Part shown: positions 36,304 through 42,881 of the stretch, piece by piece | How positions within the stretch are numbered: position 1 is the first letter of the stretch | Layout of the letters: each line of letters starts with the position of its first letter | Source: Rhizobacter sp. | GTDB lineage: Bacteria; Pseudomonadota; Gammaproteobacteria; Burkholderiales; Burkholderiaceae_C | Length of the DNA: 42,881 nt | Direction: 5' to 3' | NCBI GenBank assembly: GCA_025355545.1 | Contig: JANXZN010000063.1 | Coordinates: 1 to 42,881, forward strand | Notes under the pieces: model-generated | What the model was told of the DNA's origin: nothing | The model's input: only the letters and a program-made list of their open reading frames with translations | Databases searched by the model: none | Translations under genes and position numbers: made by a program

Positions 36304-37149
36304 TCAAACCACGGTGATGTTCTTCAGTGCCGGATCGCTCGGCGGGTAGTGCAGCTTCAGACGCGTCAGCACCTGTTTCATCACCGTGGCGATCATCAGG
36401 TTGCGGTGCGTCTTCGAGTCGGCCGGTACGATCGTCCACGGCGCCCACGTCGTTCCGGTGGCGGCGATCGCGTCGCTGTACGCCTGCTGGTAGGCGTCCC
36501 AGTGTTTGCGCGTATCGAGGTCGCCGGCAGCAAACTTCCAGTTCTTCGTCGGGTCGGCGAGCCGCTCCTGCAGGCGCTCGCGCTGCTCTTCTTTCGAGAT
36601 GTGCAGCAGGAACTTGCAGATCACCGTGCCGGTTTCGCCGAGCATGCGCTCGAAGTCGTTGATCTGGGCGTAGCGCTGCTTCGTCTGCTCGGGCGTGATC
36701 CAGCCGCTGACTGCCGGCACCAGCACGTCCTCGTAGTGGCTGCGGTTGAAGATCATCACCTCGCCGTTGCCGGGCACCTGGCCGTGGATGCGCCACAGGT
36801 AATCGTGCGCGCGCTCCGGTTCGCTCGGCGCCTTCCAGCCGACGGTGTGCACGCCCAACGCGCTCATCTGGCCGAACACGCCGCGGATCGTGCCGTCCTT
36901 TCCGGCGGTGTCGGTGCCCTGCAGCACGACCAGCAGCCGGAAACGCTTGTCGGCCCAGAACAGGTTCTGCAGCGCGTCGAGTTCGAGCGCGAGCGCGGCG
37001 GCGGCCTCGCGGTCGCGCGGCTTGTTGCCGCTGCCGAACGGCTTCGACGCCGGGTCGAACGCCTCGAGGGCGAAACGCTTCGCACCGCGCTTGCTGTTCA
37101 GCGCGGCATCGAACTGGTAGTCGCTCAACTTCGGGATCTTTCTCGCCAC
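36304..37149 (-). CDS. ppk2: Polyphosphate kinase 2 (class I)
   Basis: A 281-residue PPK2 that transfers phosphate between polyphosphate and nucleoside diphosphates. The Walker A-like loop GTDTAGKDG is at 78-86, followed by FKAPSEP-type WKAPSEPERAHDYLWRIHGQVPGNGEVMIFNRSHYEDVLV and the lid region CKFLLHISKEEQRERLQERL. The C-terminal WTIVPADSKTHRNLM is also conserved. Single-domain length fits class I, usually ADP-phosphorylating. I chose GTG 37149 (VARKIPKLSD) because family similarity and a GGAGG four bases upstream support it; the frame stays open about 98 codons further without family similarity. A perfect 20-bp palindrome lies 21 bp upstream. Confidence 0.93.
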   Translation of the reverse strand: MARKIPKLSDYQFDAALNSKRGAKRFALEAFDPASKPFGSGNKPRDREAAAALALELDALQNLFWADKRFRLLVVLQGTDTAGKDGTIRGVFGQMSALGVHTVGWKAPSEPERAHDYLWRIHGQVPGNGEVMIFNRSHYEDVLVPAVSGWITPEQTKQRYAQINDFERMLGETGTVICKFLLHISKEEQRERLQERLADPTKNWKFAAGDLDTRKHWDAYQQAYSDAIAATGTTWAPWTIVPADSKTHRNLMIATVMKQVLTRLKLHYPPSDPALKNITVV

Positions 37150-37170
37150 ACGGCCTCCGCGGTTTCCTGC

Positions 37171-37190
37171 AATTGACGTATACGTCAATT
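37171..37190. promoter_or_regulatory. Perfect 20-bp palindrome, likely operator
   Basis: AATTGACGTA followed by its exact complement TACGTCAATT. It is an AT-rich island in GC-rich DNA, 21 bp before the ppk2 start on the minus strand and 243 bp before the halogenase-like gene on the plus strand. Each arm contains TTGACG, a -35-like hexamer, on both strands, so a bound protein could block or activate divergent promoters. The TTGACGT-N2-ACGTCAA form recalls sites of MerR- or TetR-type dimers. The regulator is not identified. Confidence 0.7.
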
Positions 37191-37433
37191 CGGAAGTGTA
37201 TCGCCATCGTGAATCAGCCAGACTTTTTGCGAACCTGTCCCGTCCCGTGCCCGATCCGATCCCGCCCGTCCGAATCGCCGCCCACACCGCCGCTTCGGCC
37301 GTCGGCGCGGCGGGCGGTCGCCGCTGGCGCTGCCCTTGTCGACCGCGCTGGCGCTGACGGTGCAGCTCTCGGCCTGACGTGAGCGCGCGCAAGGCGCGGC
37401 GCCGCCTGCCGCCGCTGCCCTCATACTTCCGGC

Positions 37434-39050
37434 ATGAGCGCAACGCCGGCTTCGCACGATGTCGTCATCATGGGCGGCGGTCTGGCGGGGCTGACCCTGG
37501 CACTGCAGCTCAAGCAGCAGTTCGCCGACCTAGACGTGCTCGTGATCGAACGCCGCGCGCATCCGGTGCCGCACGCGGCGCACAAGGTCGGCGAGTCCTC
37601 GGTCGAGATCGGCGCGCACTACTTCAGCAAGGTGCTGGGCCTGCAGGCGCACCTGGACCAGGCGCAGCTGCGCAAGTTCGGCTTCCGCTTCTTCTTCTCC
37701 GAAGGCCGGCGCGACATCGACCAGGTCACCGAGATCGGCGCGAGCCGCTTCCTGTCGGCGCCGAGCTACCAGATCGATCGCGGCATCTTCGAGAATTTTC
37801 TCGGCGAAGAGGTGCAGCGCCGCGGCGTGCGCTTCGTCGACGAAGCGATCGTGCGCGGCATCGAGCTGTCGGACGAGGGCGCAGCGCACCGCCTCGCCTA
37901 CGAGGCCGGCGGCAGCACGCACCACGTCAGCGCGCGCTGGCTCGTCGACGCCTGCGGCCGCGCCGGGCTGCTCAAGCGCAAGCTCGATCTCGCGCAGCCG
38001 AACGCGCACGTCGCGAACGCGGTGTGGTTCCGCATCAAGGGCCGCATCGACATCGACCGCTGGTCCGACAACCCCGAATGGCGCGCGCGCTGCGACCCGC
38101 CCGCGCGCTGGCTGTCGACCAATCATCTGGTCGGCGCGGGCTACTGGGTCTGGCTGATCCCGCTCGCCTCGGGCTCGCACTCGGTAGGCATCGTCGCCGA
38201 CCCGCGCCTGCACCCGCTGGAATCGATCAACAGCTTCGACAAGGCGATGGCGTGGTTCGAGACCTGGCAGCCGCGCCTGTTCGACGAACTCGACGGCAAG
38301 CGTGCGCTGCTGCAGGACTTCGCGTTCTTTCGCGACTTCTCGTATGGCTGCAAGCAGGTGTTCTCGGCGCAGCGCTGGGCGCTGACCGGCGAGGCCGGGC
38401 TGTTCCTCGACCCGTTCTACTCGCCCGGCAGCGACTTCATCGCCATCGCCAACACCTACATCACCGAGCTGATCGCGATCGACCGTGCCGGCCGGCCGCT
38501 GGGCGCGCGCGCGCAACTCTACGACCAGATCTACCACTCGTTCTACGAGAGCATGCTGGCGCTGTACACCGACCAGTACGCGATGTTCGGCGATCCCGAG
38601 GTGCTGCCGGTCAAGGTGATCTGGGATTACACCTACTACTGGGGCGTGCTGGCGCAGTTCTTCTTCCAGCGCCGGCTGACCGACCTGGCCGCGCTTGGCG
38701 GCCTGCGCGACGAACTCGCGCAATGCCAGCGGCTGAACCTCGCCGCGCAGGCCTTCCTGCGTGCCTGGTCGCTGGTCAGCGCCAAGCGCAACCCGGCGGT
38801 CATGCTCGACCAGGCCGCGCTGCCCTGGTTCGCCGAGCTGAACCGCGGCCTGACCGACACGCTCGACGACAGCCAGTTTCGCGCGCGTGTGCGCGCCTCG
38901 ACCGGGCAGCTGCACACGCTGGCGGCCGAGATGCTGGCGCGCGCCTGCGGCGAGCACCCGGGTCTGGACGGCGCGGAGCTGCGCGCGCTGCTCGTCGCCG
39001 CCCTCGCCCGCCAGGCCGGCGCGCAGCGCCTGCTGGCCGCGTTTGCCTGA
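37434..39050 (+). CDS. FAD-dependent halogenase-like oxidoreductase
   Basis: A 538-residue flavoprotein. GGGLAG at 14-19 is the FAD dinucleotide motif; KVGESS at 51-56 matches the position of the conserved Lys/GES region of flavin-dependent halogenases; WVWLIP at 238-243 fits the halogenase WxWxIP signature; GEAGLFLDPFYSPGSDF is a second FAD contact. The C-terminal 180 residues are helical and typical of a clade of uncharacterised relatives. True halogenation is not proven, since several relatives are monooxygenases or reductases. It starts at ATG 37434 after a long 5' gap that I cannot assign, and is followed by a hypothetical gene and coaX on the same strand. Confidence 0.82.
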   Translation: MSATPASHDVVIMGGGLAGLTLALQLKQQFADLDVLVIERRAHPVPHAAHKVGESSVEIGAHYFSKVLGLQAHLDQAQLRKFGFRFFFSEGRRDIDQVTEIGASRFLSAPSYQIDRGIFENFLGEEVQRRGVRFVDEAIVRGIELSDEGAAHRLAYEAGGSTHHVSARWLVDACGRAGLLKRKLDLAQPNAHVANAVWFRIKGRIDIDRWSDNPEWRARCDPPARWLSTNHLVGAGYWVWLIPLASGSHSVGIVADPRLHPLESINSFDKAMAWFETWQPRLFDELDGKRALLQDFAFFRDFSYGCKQVFSAQRWALTGEAGLFLDPFYSPGSDFIAIANTYITELIAIDRAGRPLGARAQLYDQIYHSFYESMLALYTDQYAMFGDPEVLPVKVIWDYTYYWGVLAQFFFQRRLTDLAALGGLRDELAQCQRLNLAAQAFLRAWSLVSAKRNPAVMLDQAALPWFAELNRGLTDTLDDSQFRARVRASTGQLHTLAAEMLARACGEHPGLDGAELRALLVAALARQAGAQRLLAAFA

Positions 39051-39177
39051 ACCGCCGGGGCGGGCTCGTCGCCGGCGCCGGATAAAGGCACAATCGCGCC
39101 GGTTGGGAAGCTGCGACCGGAGCGACCGAGGGCATGCGTGAATGCCTCGTCACGGGCTGCAGCAACAGGAGACAAAC

Positions 39178-39855
39178 GTGGCTGCAGGCACGATTCCGAT
39201 CAAGACCCCGCAGGGGCAGGCCGAGCTGAGCACACGGCAGCGCCGCGTCAGCCAGCGCCACCGCACGGTGCTGTTCCTGGTCGACGGCAAACGCGATGCC
39301 GACGCGGTGCGCAGCATGGCGCTGCAGGCCGGCGTGCCCGAGACCTGCTTCGACGAGTTGCTGACGATGGGCCTGATCATGCTGGCCGAGCCGACCTCGC
39401 CGTCGTCGGGCCACACGCAGTCGCGCTGGCCCGACGCGCCGCGTGTCGACTTGCCCTTGTCCGGCTCCGGCCCTGGGGCCGCGACGCCCGATTCGCTGCT
39501 GCCGCCGTCGCGCACGCTGTACCCGTCGATCTCGGCCGATTCGATGCTGGGCGATGCGCGTGGCCCCGAGTCGTGGCTGCCTTCGGGCGGCGGCGCCAGC
39601 GAGGCGGTCGACCCGGTCGTCGCCGAGGCCCGCGAGATCCTGCTGCGCGCGGTGCGCGCCGAGGCGCCGCTGGCAGGCTCGCTGACCTTGCTGCGGCTGC
39701 GCCGCGCACGCACGCGCGGCGACCTGGCGAACCTGCTCGACGAGGTCGAGGCCCGCATCACCAAACCCCACCGCTCGCTGGCGGCGAGCCAGACCATGCG
39801 CCGCGTGCGCTGGCTGCTCGGCAGCCGCGCCGATTCAGCGCTCGCCTCCGCCTGA
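39178..39855 (+). CDS. Hypothetical protein preceding coaX
   Basis: A 225-residue soluble protein of unknown function. The N-terminal part (25-75) looks folded ([31 protein letters not shown]) and resembles a short winged-helix-like segment. Residues 80-150 are a Ser/Pro/Gly-rich linker, and the C-terminus (155-220) is an Arg/Leu-rich helical bundle ([27 protein letters not shown]). I chose GTG 39178, with AGGAG seven bases upstream, over an in-frame ATG at 39142 without such a site. It ends 8 bp before coaX, so both probably share a transcript. Confidence 0.72.
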   Translation: MAAGTIPIKTPQGQAELSTRQRRVSQRHRTVLFLVDGKRDADAVRSMALQAGVPETCFDELLTMGLIMLAEPTSPSSGHTQSRWPDAPRVDLPLSGSGPGAATPDSLLPPSRTLYPSISADSMLGDARGPESWLPSGGGASEAVDPVVAEAREILLRAVRAEAPLAGSLTLLRLRRARTRGDLANLLDEVEARITKPHRSLAASQTMRRVRWLLGSRADSALASA

Positions 39856-39863
39856 CACGAGCC

Positions 39864-40631
39864 ATGAGCTTCCTGGCCATCGACATCGGCAACACCCGCC
39901 TGAAGTGGGCGCAGTACAGCTCGCCCGCGCCTCACGCCCGCTTGCTGCAGCACGGCGCGGTCTTCCTCGAAACCATCGACAGCCTCGCCGACAACGAGTG
40001 GCGTGCGCTGCCGGCGCCCGGCAGCATGCTGGGCTGCGTGGTGGCCGGCGAGGGCGTGAAGCGCCGCGTCGAGGAGCAGCTCGAGATCTGGGATCTCGAA
40101 CCGCGCTGGGTCGTCTCCAGCGCCGCGGCCTGCGGCGTGACCAACAGCTACGACCACCCGAGCCGGCTCGGCGTGGACCGCTGGGTCGCGCTGATCGGCG
40201 CGCGCCACCGCGTGCTCGCGCAGGGCCCGGCGCGGCCGGCGCTGGTGGTGATGGTCGGCACCGCGGTCACGGTCGATGCGCTCGATGCGAGCGGGCGCTT
40301 TCTCGGCGGGCTGATCCTGCCCGGCTTCGGCCTGATGCTGCGCGCGCTCGAGATGGGCACGGCCGGCCTGAAGGCGCCGACCGGCGAGGCGGTTGACTTC
40401 CCGACCAACACCAGCGATGCGCTGATGAGCGGCGGCGCCGATGCGATCGCCGGCGCGGTCGAGCGCATGCACCGCAAGCTGCTGGCGCGCACCGGCGCAA
40501 AGCCGGCGCTGATCATGACCGGCGGCGCGGCGGTCAAGCTCGCGCCGATCACCGACCTGCCGTTCGAGACCGTCGACACGCTGATCTTCGAGGGGCTGCT
40601 GCAGCTGCAGTCCCACCGCCTTGCGCTTTGA
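39864..40631 (+). CDS. coaX: Type III pantothenate kinase
   Basis: CoaX phosphorylates pantothenate in the first step of CoA synthesis; the type III enzyme is not feedback-inhibited by CoA and needs a monovalent cation. The 255-residue protein has the ASKHA-fold phosphate-1 motif DIGNTRLKW at the N-terminus, then [19 protein letters not shown] (pantothenate site), [27 protein letters not shown] (phosphate-2) and [12 protein letters not shown] (adenosine motif). ATG 39864 is 8 bp after the preceding gene. The usual Burkholderiales partner birA is not adjacent. The stop is 9 bp from the convergent hslU stop. Confidence 0.95.
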   Translation: MSFLAIDIGNTRLKWAQYSSPAPHARLLQHGAVFLETIDSLADNEWRALPAPGSMLGCVVAGEGVKRRVEEQLEIWDLEPRWVVSSAAACGVTNSYDHPSRLGVDRWVALIGARHRVLAQGPARPALVVMVGTAVTVDALDASGRFLGGLILPGFGLMLRALEMGTAGLKAPTGEAVDFPTNTSDALMSGGADAIAGAVERMHRKLLARTGAKPALIMTGGAAVKLAPITDLPFETVDTLIFEGLLQLQSHRLAL

Positions 40632-40640
40632 TCGCGCCGA

Positions 40641-42011
40641 TCAGAGGATGTAGCGCGACAGGTCGTCGTTCTTCGCGAGCTCGGCGAGCTTCGCGTTGAC
40701 CTCGGCGGCGTCGACGCGCACGGTCTGGCCGCCGCGGTTCGGCGCGTCGAAGCTGATCTCGTCGAGCAGCCGCTCCATCACCGTCGACAGGCGCCGCGCG
40801 CCGATGTTCTCGGTGCGCTCGTTGACGTCGAACGCGATCTGCGCGATGCGCCGGATCGCCTCGGGCTGCAGCTCCAGGGTCACGCCCTCGGTGGCCAGCA
40901 GCAAGGTGTACTGCTTGACCAGGCTCGCGTGCGTCTGCGTCAGGATCGCCTCGAAATCGTCGACGCCGAGCGGGCCGAGCTCGACCCGGATCGGGAAGCG
41001 CCCCTGCAGCTCGGGGATCAGGTCGCTCGGCTTGGCGAGGTGGAACGCGCCCGACGCGATGAACAGCATGTGGTCGGTCTTGACCATGCCGTACTTCGTG
41101 TTTACGGTCGTGCCCTCGACCAGCGGCAGCAGGTCGCGCTGAACGCCCTGGCGCGAGACGTCGGCGCCGCTCGTCTCGGCACGCGACGTGACCTTGTCGA
41201 TCTCGTCGATGAAGACGATGCCGTTCTGTTCGGCGTTGGCCAGCGCCGCGGCCTTGACCTCGTCGTCGTTGACGAGCTTGGCGGCCTCTTCGTCGATCAG
41301 CAGCTTGTGGGCGTCGGCGATGCGCAGCTTGCGCAGCTTCTTCTTCGTGCCGCCGGCGTTCGCGAACAGGCCCTTGAGCTGCTCGGTCATCTCTTCCATG
41401 CCGGGCGGGCCCATGATCTCGAGCGAGGCCTTCGGGTCGGCGATCTCGATCTCGATCTCCTTGTCGGCCAGCGTTCCCTCGCGCAGGCGCTTGCGCATCA
41501 CCTGGCGCGCGGTGTTGTCGGGCTCGGCCCTGGCCGCCGCAGGAGCGAGACCGAACTCGTTGCCCGAGCTGCCGGAACCACGAATAGGCGGCACGAGGAT
41601 GTCGAGCACGCGGTCCTCGGCGGCGTCTTCGGCGCGGCTGCGATGGCGGCGCATCGCGCCCTCGCGCTCCTGCTTGACGCTCATGTCGACCAGATCGCGC
41701 ACGATCGAGTCGACGTCCTTGCCGACGTAGCCGACCTCGGTGAACTTGGTCGCCTCGACCTTGATGAAAGGCGCGTCGGCGAGCTTGGCCAGACGCCGCG
41801 CGATCTCGGTCTTGCCCACCCCGGTCGGCCCGATCATCAGGATGTTCTTCGGCGTGATCTCGGCGCGCATCGGCTCTGCCACCTGCTGGCGGCGCCAGCG
41901 GTTGCGCAACGCGATCGCCACGGCGCGCTTGGCACCGGCCTGGCCGACGATGTGGCGATCGAGTTCGGAAACGATCTCCTGCGGAGTCATGCTGGATTTC
42001 CGGTCGCTCAT
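40641..42011 (-). CDS. hslU: ATP-dependent protease ATPase subunit HslU
   Basis: A 456-residue AAA+ unfoldase that forms hexamers, unfolds substrates and feeds them to HslV. It starts [17 protein letters not shown] within the first 23 residues, has Walker [10 protein letters not shown] (61-69), [20 protein letters not shown], an I domain rich in charge (130-240), Walker B VFIDEIDK, and GRFPIRVEL and [15 protein letters not shown] sensor regions. The C-terminal end LSRYIL is the tail that docks into HslV. ATG 42011 overlaps the hslV stop by four bases (ATGA), so the two are translationally coupled. Confidence 0.98.
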   Translation of the reverse strand: MSDRKSSMTPQEIVSELDRHIVGQAGAKRAVAIALRNRWRRQQVAEPMRAEITPKNILMIGPTGVGKTEIARRLAKLADAPFIKVEATKFTEVGYVGKDVDSIVRDLVDMSVKQEREGAMRRHRSRAEDAAEDRVLDILVPPIRGSGSSGNEFGLAPAAARAEPDNTARQVMRKRLREGTLADKEIEIEIADPKASLEIMGPPGMEEMTEQLKGLFANAGGTKKKLRKLRIADAHKLLIDEEAAKLVNDDEVKAAALANAEQNGIVFIDEIDKVTSRAETSGADVSRQGVQRDLLPLVEGTTVNTKYGMVKTDHMLFIASGAFHLAKPSDLIPELQGRFPIRVELGPLGVDDFEAILTQTHASLVKQYTLLLATEGVTLELQPEAIRRIAQIAFDVNERTENIGARRLSTVMERLLDEISFDAPNRGGQTVRVDAAEVNAKLAELAKNDDLSRYIL

Positions 42012-42544
42012 TCCAGCGTCTCGATGATGTGGTTCTGGTTCGTGTAAATGCACAGCTCGCCGGCGATCTCGAGCGACTTCTTGACCACGTCCTGCGGTGC
42101 CAGTTCGGTATTCGACAGCAGCGCCCGCGCGCTGGCATGCGCGTACGCGCCGCCCGAGCCGATCGAGACGATGCCGTGCTCGGGCTCGAGCACGTCGCCG
42201 TTGCCGGTGATGATCAACGAGGCCTCGCGGTCGGCCACGGCCAGCATCGCCTCGAGCCGGCGCAGCACGCGGTCGGTGCGCCAGTCCTTCGTCAGCTCGA
42301 TCGCGGCGCGCACCAGGTGGCCCTGGTGCTTCTCGAGCTTGGCCTCGAAGCGCTCGAACAAGGTGAAGGCATCGGCGGTGGCGCCGGCGAAGCCGGCCAG
42401 GACCTGGTCGCGGTACAGCTTGCGCACCTTGCGTGCCGTCGACTTGACGACGATCGTGCCGAGCGTGACCTGGCCGTCGCCTCCGAGTGCGACCACATTG
42501 CCCCGGCGCACGCTCAGGATGGTCGTGCCGTGATAGTTTTCCAT
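42008..42544 (-). CDS. hslV: ATP-dependent protease peptidase subunit HslV
   Basis: A 178-residue proteasome-beta-like peptidase forming a double hexamer. The propeptide is MENYHG and the N-terminal nucleophile after cleavage is the Thr of [20 protein letters not shown], then [33 protein letters not shown], and the late [17 protein letters not shown] are family signatures. Lys and Gly positions around residue 33-46 are intact. There is no Shine-Dalgarno sequence before ATG 42544, and a promoter lies only 6-7 bases upstream. The operon is hslV-hslU; it degrades heat-damaged and regulatory proteins in the cytoplasm. Confidence 0.98.
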   Translation of the reverse strand: MENYHGTTILSVRRGNVVALGGDGQVTLGTIVVKSTARKVRKLYRDQVLAGFAGATADAFTLFERFEAKLEKHQGHLVRAAIELTKDWRTDRVLRRLEAMLAVADREASLIITGNGDVLEPEHGIVSIGSGGAYAHASARALLSNTELAPQDVVKKSLEIAGELCIYTNQNHIIETLE

Positions 42545-42550
42545 GTGACA

Positions 42551-42579
42551 AAGATAAGGTTGGTTGCGACGAGGTCAAG
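42551..42579 (-). promoter_or_regulatory. Candidate heat-shock/sigma-70 promoter of hslVU
   Basis: On the minus strand CTTGACC (42573-42579) is followed 13 bp later by CCTTATCT (42552-42559), close to the sigma-32 pattern CTTGAAA / CCCCATNT. The same bases also read as TTGACC-16 bp-TATCTT for sigma-70. The -10 ends only 6-7 bases before the hslV start codon, so the message would be leaderless or nearly so. hslVU is a sigma-32 operon in E. coli, which supports the reading. Confidence 0.6.
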
Positions 42580-42605
42580 GACAAAGTCAACCGTGGTGTG
42601 CGCTC

Positions 42606-42708
42606 GCCCTGGGCGCCGGTCCGCCCAGGGCCACGAACAGGCCCACACTCGTGGCCCCGACCAGCGGCGGACCCCCTCGGGGGTGGCTGCGTACTCGCAG
42701 CCGGGGGG
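42606..42708. terminator. Cluster of GC-rich hairpins upstream of hslV
   Basis: Four stems are visible: 42606-42615 with 42622-42631 (10 bp, GCCCTGGGCG); 42628-42636 with 42649-42657 (9 bp, GGGCCACGA); 42671-42676 with 42679-42684; and 42685-42691 with 42696-42702 (GGCTGCG). The first two share 42628-42631 and cannot form together. They lie just after the stop of the minus-strand gene ending at 42716 and probably end its transcript. The CCCCTCGGGGG element followed by a short T-poor flank resembles intergenic repeats I recall from Comamonadaceae-type genomes. Confidence 0.55.
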
Positions 42709-42715
42709 TTCCATT

Positions 42716-42881
42716 TCAGACGATGCGGACTTTCACCTTGGCGTGCTCGTTGATGCCCATCGCACCGAAGAACAGCGCCACCATGCGGTGCGCCTCGATG
42801 AAGCGCACGCTGCGGTTCTCGCTGCGCCGCGCCAGCACCCAGTTCAGCAGGTCGCCGGCGGCGATGAAGTCGACGCGGATC
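42716..42881 (-). CDS. 3' end of a conserved gene upstream of hslV (STAS-like), cut by the window
   Basis: On the minus strand, the last 54 codons of a gene run from the window edge to TGA at 42718-42716. The peptide includes [18 protein letters not shown], then [20 protein letters not shown] and the end [10 protein letters not shown]. The pattern (asp-phe-x-ala-ala-gly-asp-leu-leu, then a helix with [11 protein letters not shown]) fits the C-terminal part of a STAS-type domain as in anti-sigma-factor antagonists; this is by recall only. It precedes hslV in the same direction with a hairpin cluster between them, so the two are likely separate transcripts. Confidence 0.6.
   Translation of the reverse strand, partial: IRVDFIAAGDLLNWVLARRSENRSVRFIEAHRMVALFFGAMGINEHAKVKVRIV

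Noticed and set aside
37191-37433. Coding frame in the gap before the halogenase-like gene
   Set aside because: The frames are Arg/Pro-rich shadow-like translations without start signals; I could assign no gene here.
1-42881. CRISPR array, tRNA, rRNA, transposase, phage or toxin-antitoxin genes
   Set aside because: I searched by eye on both strands and found no direct-repeat arrays, cloverleaf-like segments or recognisable proteins of these classes.

Overview
The window is high-GC DNA (I judge roughly 70% by eye) with dense, alternately oriented genes. It looks like chromosomal core from a betaproteobacterium of the order Burkholderiales, in the broad Rubrivivax/Leptothrix/Methylibium neighbourhood. 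The evidence is the set of proteins: an hslVU pair, a Burkholderiales-type CoaX, fused IcmF, class-I PPK2, a FFLEELY-motif protein, a DUF2855 protein and an Amn-type AMP nucleosidase. I see no transposase, integrase, phage module, CRISPR array, tRNA or rRNA.

Layout. 1-7.4 kb: an MBL-fold hydrolase with an odd C-terminus, a FFLEELY protein, a membrane-anchored alpha/beta hydrolase, hppD (tyrosine catabolism) divergent from an Lrp/AsnC regulator, an HDOD protein, a frameshifted DUF2855 protein and an aldo/keto reductase. 7.4-9.7 kb: on the minus strand, a helix-turn-helix-like protein followed by an array of short palindromes and then three very small genes separated by strong hairpins; on the plus strand, a decayed DUF2785 gene. 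9.7-21.7 kb: purT, an EF-G-like GTPase, a GT39-type membrane glycosyltransferase, amn, a secreted low-complexity peptide with two tandem L,D-transpeptidase paralogues, a D-amino-acid dehydrogenase and an M61 peptidase. 21.8-27.1 kb: a biotinyl/carboxyltransferase fusion, a small conserved protein, a frameshifted CorA-like transporter, an amidase with an internal amber codon, and sugE. 27.2-32.4 kb: a DUF72 protein, a MetE-like zinc methyltransferase, a Nudix-MBL fusion, and a methyltransferase/histidine-phosphatase pair. 32.9-42.9 kb: icmF, ppk2, a halogenase-like flavoprotein, a small hypothetical protein, coaX, the hslVU operon and the 3' part of another gene.

How genes work together. hslV-hslU form one ATP-dependent protease with a candidate heat-shock promoter. 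The secreted peptide, the two L,D-transpeptidases and dadA lie in one plus-strand run and could concern D-amino acids in the cell wall (inference). IcmF and the carboxyltransferase fusion both act on short acyl-CoA thioesters. purT, amn and coaX are purine/cofactor housekeeping genes.

The most notable features are the TTGCGCAA palindrome array in the small-gene cluster, a perfect 20-bp palindrome in front of ppk2, the Nudix-MBL fusion, the tandem L,D-transpeptidases with non-standard SxGC motifs, and four genes (DUF2855, DUF2785, CorA-like, amidase) interrupted by single-base losses or a stop codon. These lesions mean either gene decay or assembly error. I found no clearly new defence or mobile system.
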